DNA of 6,954 bases, taken from positions 1 to 6,954 of the forward strand of contig JBDTCS010000048.1 in NCBI GenBank assembly GCA_039923455.1. Direction: 5' to 3'. The translations under genes were made by a program, and so were the position numbers. The notes beneath the pieces were generated by a model, which saw only the letters and a program-made list of their open reading frames with translations, made no database searches and had not been told where the DNA came from. Of the stretch, positions 1 to 5,364 are shown piece after piece; the first letter of the stretch is position 1, and every line of letters begins with the position of its first letter. The DNA comes from JBDTCS01 sp039923455 (GTDB lineage: Bacteria > Bacteroidota > Ignavibacteria > Palsa-1295).

Positions 1-944
1 GTAGTCCGCAAGCGGAAGTAATTGGTGCAATTATTCAAGAGCTTGATCAAAGTCGCAACGTAGTATTCCAATGGAGAAGTTGGGATCACTATGTTGTTAC
101 AGACGCGATATACGAAGATCTGCTCGCAGCGAATATTGACTACGTGCACGCAAATGCGATACAGATGGACACCGATGGAAATATTTTGCTCTCTGCGCGC
201 AACTTGAGTGAGATCACAAAGATCAATCGTGAGACGGGCGAGATCATGTGGCGACTTGGCGGAAAGCACAATGAGTTCACTTTTGTGAATGACACCGTTG
301 GTTTTAACTATCAGCACGCTGTTCGACGCATTGCCAATGGTAACATAACGCTGTTTGATAACGGCAACAATCAAGTGCCAAAGTTTTCGCGCGCTGCGGA
401 ATATCATCTTGATGTGGATGCCAAGACGGCCACGCTGGTCTGGCAATTCCGACATTCGCCGGATGTTATCACGGGTGCGATGGGCTACGTGCAACGACTG
501 CAGAACGGCAACACGCTTATCGGTTGGGGATTGCATCAGGGCCTGAGCGTTTCGGAAGTGAGACCCGATGGCTCAACCGCGTACGAGATGGCGCTTGGCC
601 AACCAAACTCAAGTTACCGTGCATATCGATTCCCATGGAATCCCACTACGGCTGCTGTGAAACCGAGTGCGAGCGAGCCGCTCTCGTTCTCACTTGAGCA
701 AAATTATCCAAATCCGTTCACCGCGAGCACGAACATTCATTTTCATCTCGCGCAGACCGAGCAAGTAGAACTGCATGTCGTTGATGTGCTCGGACGTGAA
801 GTGACGACACTTGCGCAAGGTCGTTACACCGAAGGCGAACACATCGCAAACTTTGTTGCGAACGGGCTTCCGGCCGGAATCTATTATGTGAAGCTCACTG
901 CCGGAGGAACAACGCTCACGAAGCCAATGGCGCTCGTAAAATAA
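1..944 (+). CDS. Arylsulfotransferase (ASST) family protein with C-terminal T9SS sorting domain, 5' end missing
   Basis: The frame is open from base 3 to the TAA at 942-944 (313 visible residues), so the gene begins upstream of the window; the GTG at 144 is an internal Val codon. Visible residues 1-215 match the arylsulfotransferase beta-propeller family: FQWRSWDH near 22-29, VHANAI at 48-53, LLSARN at 62-67, MWRLGG at 82-87, YQHAVRR around 103-109, FDNGN at 118-122, FSRAAEY at 128-134 and LQNGNTLIGWG at 166-176. From memory of E. coli AssT, H49/N51, R66 and H105 correspond to its H356/N358, R374 and sulfated H436, so the core active site looks intact. Such enzymes move sulfate from one phenolic ester to another phenol without PAPS; the substrate here is unknown. 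Residues about 228-313 are a T9SS type A tail (FSLEQNYPNPF, then VVDVLGREV, GIYYVKL), predicting outer-membrane export and cell-surface attachment or release. The signal peptide would lie outside the window. Family call strong; actual sulfotransferase activity is inference. Confidence 0.85.
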   Translation, partial: SPQAEVIGAIIQELDQSRNVVFQWRSWDHYVVTDAIYEDLLAANIDYVHANAIQMDTDGNILLSARNLSEITKINRETGEIMWRLGGKHNEFTFVNDTVGFNYQHAVRRIANGNITLFDNGNNQVPKFSRAAEYHLDVDAKTATLVWQFRHSPDVITGAMGYVQRLQNGNTLIGWGLHQGLSVSEVRPDGSTAYEMALGQPNSSYRAYRFPWNPTTAAVKPSASEPLSFSLEQNYPNPFTASTNIHFHLAQTEQVELHVVDVLGREVTTLAQGRYTEGEHIANFVANGLPAGIYYVKLTAGGTTLTKPMALVK

Positions 945-955
945 TTACGCGTTTC

Positions 956-1000
956 GTACTTGAGTTTTTGGTACCTGAGTTTTTGGTACTTGCATTTTTC
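956..1000 (+). repeat. Three tandem copies of a 15-bp repeat
   Basis: Copies are gtacttgagtttttg (956-970), gtacctgagtttttg (971-985) and gtacttgcatttttc (986-1000). Copy 2 differs from copy 1 at one base and copy 3 from copy 1 at three. The array starts 11 bp after the sulfotransferase stop and ends 18 bp before the terminator stem, so it lies in the 3' untranslated region. Each unit ends in a T5 run. No protein is encoded. Replication slippage is the simplest origin; a role in the mRNA 3' end is possible but not shown. Confidence 0.8.
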
Positions 1001-1018
1001 AATCTGGTGTGTTTAGAT

Positions 1019-1053
1019 CTGGGTAGTTCGTGAAGGGCTGCCCAGTTTTTTTT
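1019..1053 (+). terminator. Rho-independent terminator after the sulfotransferase gene
   Basis: The 8-bp stem ctgggtag (1019-1026) pairs with ctgcccag (1038-1045), including one G-U pair, around an 11-nt loop, and is followed directly by eight T residues (1046-1053). The GC-rich stem base plus T8 tract is the classic form. It lies 75 bp after the stop at 944 and should separate this gene's transcript from purT. Confidence 0.85.
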
Positions 1054-1131
1054 GTGCCGAGCATTTCGGAGTTCGGGCTCACACATCTCTTGCTTCGTAA
1101 ATTTGCTCGTTCAAGGAAACGTACTCGGCAC
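1054..1131 (+). repeat. 8-bp inverted repeat spanning the purT upstream region
   Basis: gtgccgag (1054-1061) is the exact reverse complement of ctcggcac (1124-1131), with 62 nt between. The left arm begins right after the T8 tract of the terminator; the right arm ends 23 nt before the purT start codon. The arms flank the candidate purT promoter. They could bind a dimeric regulator or be a chance match; the loop is too long for a confident RNA hairpin. No known purine-related riboswitch core was recognised here. Confidence 0.35.
1098..1105 (+). promoter_or_regulatory. Candidate Bacteroidota-type -7 promoter element for purT
   Basis: taaatttg matches the TAnnTTTG -7 consensus of the Bacteroidota primary sigma factor at all six fixed positions. 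A start point about 7 nt further on would give a purT leader of roughly 40 nt. No clear TTG is found at the expected distance of about 19 nt upstream (the nearest is ttc at 1072-1074), so the -33 element is poor or absent. The call depends on the host being in that lineage. Confidence 0.35.
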
Positions 1132-1154
1132 GCACAACGCAAATCTCATTACCA

Positions 1155-2327
1155 TTGATCAAGAAAATTATACTCTTAGGTTCGGGCGAACTCGGTAAGG
1201 AGCTGACCATCTCACTCAAGCGATTGGGTCAGTACGTTATTGCTGTCGATTCCTACCCGAATGCACCGGCAATGCAAGTCGCGGATGCCCGAGAAGTGAT
1301 CGACATGCTCGATGGTGACGCGCTGGACCAGATCGTTGCCAAGCATCAGCCCGACATCATTATTCCTGAGATCGAGGCAATTTGCACCGAGCGATTTTAT
1401 GCGTACGAATCGGCAGGGGTACAAGTTGTCCCAAGCGCTCGCGCTGCAAACTTCACTATGGATCGCAAAGCAATTCGTGATCTTGCAGCAAGAGAACTTG
1501 GACTCAAGACTGCTCGGTACGCGTATGCTTCAACCCTCGAAGAATTTCGCGAGGCCGTTCGAGAGATCGGTATTCCATGCGTCGTGAAGCCCATCATGTC
1601 CTCTTCGGGGAAAGGGCAATCAACAATTTCTCGCGCAGAAGATGTTGACAAAGCGTGGGATTATGCGGTCACAAAAGGACGTACACACAAGCAGGAAGTT
1701 ATCGTTGAAGCATTTATCCAGTTCGACTCTGAGATCACGCTTCTAACGGTGACACAAAAAAATGGTGATACACTTTTTTGTCCACCTATCGGTCATCGGC
1801 AGGAGCGCGGAGACTATCGCGAAAGCTGGCAGCCGGCAACGATGGATGCAAAACATTTGGAAGAAGCAAAGCACATCGCGGATAAAGTAACCCGAGCACT
1901 GACGGGCGTTGGAATTTGGGGAGTTGAATTTTTTCTTTCGGCGAAAGACGGCGTATATTTTTCCGAGCTTTCCCCGAGGCCGCATGATACCGGAATGGTA
2001 ACGCTTGCAGGCACGCAGAATCTAACCGAATTCGATCTGCATGCCAGAGCAGTACTTGGTCTACCAATTCCCGAGATCACACTCGAGCGAACGGGTGCGA
2101 GTGCTGTGATACTTGCGACTGACACTAGTGACGCGCCAAGTTATAGCGGTATCGCTGAGAGCATTCTCGAAGCAAAAACCGACATTCGAATTTTCGGCAA
2201 GCCGACGACTCGGCCGTATCGTAGGATGGCTGTGGGCCTTGCGTATGATGCAGTCGGAGTATCAACCGATTCCGTACGTGCGCGAGCGCGAAGGGTTGCG
2301 GCGAGCGTGACCGTCAACCCCAAATAA
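1155..2327 (+). CDS. purT: Formate-dependent phosphoribosylglycinamide formyltransferase 2 (PurT)
   Basis: PurT makes formyl-GAR from GAR, formate and ATP, the third step of purine synthesis, in the cytosol and without formyl-tetrahydrofolate. The 390 residues match E. coli PurT (392 aa) throughout. The N-terminal domain has GSGELGKE (9-16) and PEIEAI (71-76). The ATP-grasp domain has VKPIMSSSGKGQ (144-155), VIVEAF (182-187), GHRQERGDYRESWQP (213-227), GVEFF (256-260) and SELSPRPHDTGM (270-281), whose E271 and D278 fit the metal-binding Glu and Asp. The C-terminal domain has IFGKP (346-350) and YRRMAV (355-360). Length, SSSGKGQ and SPRPHDTGM separate it from the related PurK. The start is TTG at 1155: there is no ATG or GTG between the in-frame stop at 1098-1100 and this point, and it puts the protein start five residues before the conserved LLGSGELGKE stretch. 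No Shine-Dalgarno sequence precedes it. The gene is monocistronic, between an upstream terminator and a convergent neighbour. Confidence 0.96.
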   Translation: MIKKIILLGSGELGKELTISLKRLGQYVIAVDSYPNAPAMQVADAREVIDMLDGDALDQIVAKHQPDIIIPEIEAICTERFYAYESAGVQVVPSARAANFTMDRKAIRDLAARELGLKTARYAYASTLEEFREAVREIGIPCVVKPIMSSSGKGQSTISRAEDVDKAWDYAVTKGRTHKQEVIVEAFIQFDSEITLLTVTQKNGDTLFCPPIGHRQERGDYRESWQPATMDAKHLEEAKHIADKVTRALTGVGIWGVEFFLSAKDGVYFSELSPRPHDTGMVTLAGTQNLTEFDLHARAVLGLPIPEITLERTGASAVILATDTSDAPSYSGIAESILEAKTDIRIFGKPTTRPYRRMAVGLAYDAVGVSTDSVRARARRVAASVTVNPK

Positions 2328-2337
2328 CGCTTCTGAA

Positions 2338-2357
2338 ATAGAGCTTGATGACTCTAT
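2338..2357. other. Weak hairpin in the purT / ABC exporter convergent gap
   Basis: atagag (2338-2343) pairs with ctctat (2352-2357) around an 8-nt loop, in the 47-bp gap between the two stop codons. The stem is AT-rich and only 6 bp. There is no T run on the plus strand and only a short one (tttc) on the minus strand. It is the only dyad in the gap and could be a weak shared 3' end, but it does not meet the usual standard for an intrinsic terminator. Confidence 0.2.
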
Positions 2358-2374
2358 CGAATAAGGCGCCTCGC

Positions 2375-4174
2375 TTAGTTCAACGATGGAACTGTCCCAG
2401 GCTTGAGCGGCATCGTAACCGGAGTGCGCAAGACTTTGCGTTCGCCGATCTGCTGACGCCACATAGCATAGTAGAGCCCTTTTTCATCGAGCAATTCCTG
2501 ATGCTTGCCGGCTTCGATGATAAGGCCGTGCTCAAGCACAAAAATTCTGTCGGCATGCATGATCGTCGAAAGTCTATGCGCGATCAGGATCGTGATAAGA
2601 TCTTTCGAATTCGAGACCTCGCGAATTGTCGCAGATATTTCTTCTTCGGTTAGCGAGTCCAGCGAGCTGGTTGCTTCATCAAACACGAGTAGATCAGGCC
2701 TTCTGAGTAATGCACGCGCGATGGAAAGTCTTTGCTTCTCACCACCGGATACTTTTACGCCGCCTTCTCCGATAACAGTGTCGAGACCTTTGTCGGCACG
2801 AGCCAGCAGATTTTGGCACGCTGCCTTTTCAAGAACCTCCATGCACTCTGCATCTGTCGCAGTCGGATTGACGAAGAGTAAATTCTCCCGTATCGTCCCG
2901 CTGAAGAGCTGCGTATCCTGTGTCACAAATCCGATGCGCTCGCGAAGTTGATCCAGGTCGACGGTGGAAGATGGATTGCCGTTGTAGAGTATCTCACCTG
3001 ATCTAGGCGGATATAACCCAACGAGCAATTTTACAAGCGTCGATTTACCCGAACCCGATGGCCCGACGAACGCGATCGTTTCCCCGCGATGCGTCGTGAA
3101 GGAAATATTATTGAGTGCGTTCGTTTGTGCGGAAAGATGTTTGAAGCTTACATCGTCGAACACGAGTGTCTGAATGCCATCCAGTGCGATCGGTGCAAGG
3201 GGTTTGCTCTCGATAGGTGTTTGCAAAATTTGATAGAAATTCGCGAGCGACGCTTCTGCCTCGCGATAAATATTAATCACGTTTCCAAGCTCTTGCAGCG
3301 GTCCGAACAAGAAGAACGAATAAATCCAGAGCGAAAAGAATTTTCCGAACGTGATCTCTTGCGCGAAAATGAGATAGAGCATCAAGAAGAGAATGCTCGT
3401 GCGCAAAAAGTTGATCGTCGTGCCTTGCAAAAAGCTGAGCTTCCGAATGTATTTCACTTTCGTCAGTTCCAGCTCCAATACTTTCTCGTTCGTTGCGTTG
3501 AGTCGGGCGATCTCTTGCTTCGAGAGGCCGAGACTCTTGACGAGTTCGATGTTGCGTAAGGACTCCGTGGTTGTTCCGGCAAGTGCGACAGTTTGCGCAA
3601 CGATTGTGACCTGAATTCTTTTGATCTTGCGACTGAGCGAATAACTAAGTGTCCCGATGATCGGAGCCGTTACGGCATAGACTACGCCAATAACCCAATT
3701 AATCATGAAGGCATAGATCGTCACAAATGCAAATCCGACAAGCGATGTAAAGAGAATATTGATCGTGGTCGCGATCAACTTCTCTACGTCTGCGCGCACT
3801 TTTTGCAGCTTGCTAAGCGTCTCACCACTGCGCTGATCTTCGAAAACCTGATACGGCAATTGAAGCGAATGCGAGATGCCATCGGCATAGAGCTTGGCCC
3901 CGATACGCTGCGTGATGACGTTGATGTAGTAATCCTGGAAATTTTTCGCGACACGTGAGACGAATGCGACAGTCATGGATAGAAACAGCAAAAACCCTAC
4001 GCCCTTAAAAAAAGTCGTAGTGTCAAACTCTTTGAATCGCGAGGCATAGTCATCAATAACATGCCGAAAGATCAGCGGATCCATGAGGGAGAAAACGGTA
4101 TTGATCGTCGCAAGTCCGAGTGCCAGAAAGACGATATTGCGATATTGCTTAAGATACGCTAAGAGGAGTTTCAT
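2375..4174 (-). CDS. ABC exporter half-transporter (permease fused to ATPase, MsbA/MDR-like)
   Basis: This is a 599-residue half-transporter of the type IV ABC exporter fold, expected to form a homodimer in the inner membrane and use ATP to export a lipid, drug or peptide. Residues 1-320 are the membrane domain, with hydrophobic segments near 12-32, 57-75, 135-157, 158-180, 255-271 and 276-297. The ATPase domain follows from about 335: Walker A GPSGSGKST (371-379), Q-loop Q419, signature VSGGEKQRL (475-483), Walker B LLVFDE (495-500) with catalytic E500, D-loop SLD (504-506) and switch H533. All key residues are present, so it should be active. The signature reads VSGGE rather than LSGGQ, a common exporter variant. 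The last 20 or so residues form a proline-containing tail beyond the usual end. The ATG at 4174 places the first helix properly; no Shine-Dalgarno sequence precedes it. No partner gene (membrane-fusion protein, second half-transporter) is adjacent, so the substrate cannot be inferred. Confidence 0.93.
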   Translation of the reverse strand: MKLLLAYLKQYRNIVFLALGLATINTVFSLMDPLIFRHVIDDYASRFKEFDTTTFFKGVGFLLFLSMTVAFVSRVAKNFQDYYINVITQRIGAKLYADGISHSLQLPYQVFEDQRSGETLSKLQKVRADVEKLIATTINILFTSLVGFAFVTIYAFMINWVIGVVYAVTAPIIGTLSYSLSRKIKRIQVTIVAQTVALAGTTTESLRNIELVKSLGLSKQEIARLNATNEKVLELELTKVKYIRKLSFLQGTTINFLRTSILFLMLYLIFAQEITFGKFFSLWIYSFFLFGPLQELGNVINIYREAEASLANFYQILQTPIESKPLAPIALDGIQTLVFDDVSFKHLSAQTNALNNISFTTHRGETIAFVGPSGSGKSTLVKLLVGLYPPRSGEILYNGNPSSTVDLDQLRERIGFVTQDTQLFSGTIRENLLFVNPTATDAECMEVLEKAACQNLLARADKGLDTVIGEGGVKVSGGEKQRLSIARALLRRPDLLVFDEATSSLDSLTEEEISATIREVSNSKDLITILIAHRLSTIMHADRIFVLEHGLIIEAGKHQELLDEKGLYYAMWRQQIGERKVLRTPVTMPLKPGTVPSLN

Positions 4175-4202
4175 ACAAACGCTGAAATACTTCGAGAAAA
4201 TA

Positions 4203-4231
4203 GAAAACTATATAGTTGTGGCAACAACCAA
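4203..4231 (-). promoter_or_regulatory. Candidate promoter of the ABC exporter gene
   Basis: Read on the minus strand, TTG (4231-4229) is followed after 18 nt by tagttttc (4210-4203). This fits the Bacteroidota TTG / TAnnTTTG pattern except for the last base (C for G). The predicted start near 4197 would give a leader of about 22 nt before the ATG at 4174. The region lies just downstream of the preceding gene's terminator, where a promoter is expected. The motif is short and the lineage is inferred. Confidence 0.3.
4206..4217. repeat. 12-bp perfect palindrome upstream of the ABC exporter
   Basis: aactatatagtt is its own reverse complement. It overlaps the candidate -7 element (4203-4210), where a repressor would block RNA polymerase. 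A second small dyad, gttgt (4215-4219) with acaac (4224-4228), adjoins it. Together they could be an operator, but AT-rich palindromes of this size also occur by chance. Confidence 0.35.
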
Positions 4232-4252
4232 CCCGCCCAGGAAGATTCTCTC

Positions 4253-4291
4253 AAAATGAAGAGGGTATTCCTATTGGAATACCCTCTTCAT
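4253..4291 (-). terminator. Strong hairpin, probable terminator of the T9SS-tail gene
   Basis: A perfect 16-bp stem (4256-4271 with 4276-4291) encloses a 4-nt loop. It starts 31 nt beyond the stop codon of the minus-strand gene at 4323. On the minus strand the stem runs into TTTT (4256-4253), a short U tract; on the plus strand it is followed by A residues and no gene needs it there. The unusually long, perfect stem probably makes up for the short U tract and would also protect the mRNA 3' end. Confidence 0.75.
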
Positions 4292-4322
4292 AAAAACTAA
4301 GAATTTGGGTTCTTTTGGCCGA

Positions 4323-5246
4323 TTACTTGATGATCTGCATCCACTTCGTCTCGGTCAGATTACCCGAATGAAGTCGGTAGGAATACATTCCGGGTGCCAT
4401 ATTCGAAGCATCGAAAAAGACTTCATGCGTGCCACCAAGTTCTACACCACCGAGTAAATTCGCTACCTCAACTCCACGTATGTCATAGACTTTCAGCGTT
4501 GTGAAGCCATCTTTCGGAAGTGCAAAACGGATCATCGTGCTTGGCTTCAGGCTTCGGATGCCACTACCGAACGGATTCGGATAATTTTGCTCGAGGCCAA
4601 ATCCTGGTGTGCTTGCACTCGAATGTACCGCAGCACTTCCCGAGCCAAAGCTAAGATTATCAACCACGAATCCGGAGCCAAAGTGAACATTGGGCGAGGT
4701 TCCGTCGCCCACGATCGAAATCGTGATCACAGCGGTATCTGGGGTCTCCTGCGTTTGATAGACGATTGGAGCCGAGAAGGCTACGAATCCGGGTTGGTTC
4801 GCTGATGCGCGAAAGATGCCACCGCCCATTGCAACTGTGTTCTTCTTGAACCCGACGGCAACCGAATACTGATCGCCGGAGACTCCGGTGAATTTATAAA
4901 AACCATTCAGGGCCGCAGGTCGAGTGGATACAGGAAATCCGGCGATAGTGTTGCTGCCTTCTTTGTGTCCTGTGATTACAAGCGGAGCGACTACGGCAGC
5001 TGCGAGTACTTGTACGACGTCACCCTTGAGAGCCGAGGCACCCGATTCACCAGGGTTCGTCTGAGTGATGGCTACCACCAGCGGTGCCGCATTGTTTGTA
5101 AACCAACCGTCCGGCTCGCCGTTGTTCCATACCTCGAAATCCGCGTTAGGAATTTGTGCGCGCGTCACGCCAAGCTCAAGTGAGAATACCGTCAAAAAGA
5201 GAAGTGCAGCGCCGATCGTCTTGAAAATAGATAGCAATTGTTTCAT
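4323..5246 (-). CDS. Secreted beta-sandwich protein (PCMD-like) with T9SS type A sorting domain
   Basis: The 307-residue protein begins with a clear signal peptide (K2, hydrophobic 11-26, likely cleavage after TRA at 30). Residues 31-201 resemble the secreted Bacteroidota domain class that includes PCMD (putative carbohydrate metabolism) proteins: IPNADFEVWNNGEPDGW at 32-48, a TNN at 50-52, NGFYKFTG at 114-121, TPDTAVITI at 168-176 and FGSGFVVDNLSFG at 189-201. This looks like a carbohydrate-binding-type jelly roll; no catalytic residues are evident, and binding of sugar is inference. A Ser/Ala/Gly linker (202-214) leads to the T9SS tail (216-307; FGLEQNYPNPF, LKVYDIRGVEVANLL, MAPGMYSYRL). 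The tail has seven extra residues between NPF and PSTMIRF. The protein should pass the inner membrane by Sec and the outer membrane by T9SS. The ATG at 5246 fits the signal peptide; no Shine-Dalgarno sequence is seen. It has its own terminator and lies 118 bp downstream of the hydrolase gene on the same strand. Confidence 0.82.
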   Translation of the reverse strand: MKQLLSIFKTIGAALLFLTVFSLELGVTRAQIPNADFEVWNNGEPDGWFTNNAAPLVVAITQTNPGESGASALKGDVVQVLAAAVVAPLVITGHKEGSNTIAGFPVSTRPAALNGFYKFTGVSGDQYSVAVGFKKNTVAMGGGIFRASANQPGFVAFSAPIVYQTQETPDTAVITISIVGDGTSPNVHFGSGFVVDNLSFGSGSAAVHSSASTPGFGLEQNYPNPFGSGIRSLKPSTMIRFALPKDGFTTLKVYDIRGVEVANLLGGVELGGTHEVFFDASNMAPGMYSYRLHSGNLTETKWMQIIK

Positions 5247-5267
5247 AGTGTAGGGTCAATAAAAATG

Positions 5268-5293
5268 AAGATCTGAGATGATAAAAGATCTGA
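5268..5293. repeat. Pair of direct repeats upstream of the T9SS-tail gene
   Basis: aagatctga occurs at 5268-5276 and 5285-5293, 17 bp apart, each followed by a similar atga-like stretch. Each copy contains the palindrome AGATCT, so the two can also pair as a 6-bp hairpin with an 11-nt loop. They lie 22-47 bp upstream of the start codon at 5246, where a regulator site or leader structure could act. No function is shown. Confidence 0.4.
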
Positions 5294-5364
5294 ATGACAC
5301 GAAAATAGGGAATAACTCGGTGTTTGGTACTCGATTTCTTTTCAAAGGTTTCGCTGTTCGTCGG

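Noticed and set aside
144..944. GTG at 144 as the start of the sulfotransferase gene
   Set aside because: The frame is open and encodes family-like sequence (for example FQWRSWDH) from base 3, so GTG 144 is an internal Val next to the conserved HxN motif.
1066..1085. tRNA T-loop-like gttcgggctc
   Set aside because: No matching 5-bp T stem flanks it, and no acceptor or anticodon arm is found around it.
1054..1154. Riboswitch in front of purT (guanine, ZTP or PRPP type)
   Set aside because: None of the conserved cores I know for these classes is present, and the region is short with only one long-range dyad.
1155..2327. PurK instead of PurT
   Set aside because: The 390-residue length and the SSSGKGQ and SPRPHDTGM motifs are those of PurT.
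2505..2951. Long plus-strand open frames opposite the ABC exporter (also 3089-3559 and 3593-3958)
   Set aside because: They lie antisense to a full-length conserved gene with all its motifs, and their translations show no recognisable domain; they are frame shadows.
5323..5342. Possible extra copy of the 956-1000 repeat (shared tttggtact)
   Set aside because: Only a 9-bp match with poor agreement beyond it; expected by chance in AT-rich spacers.
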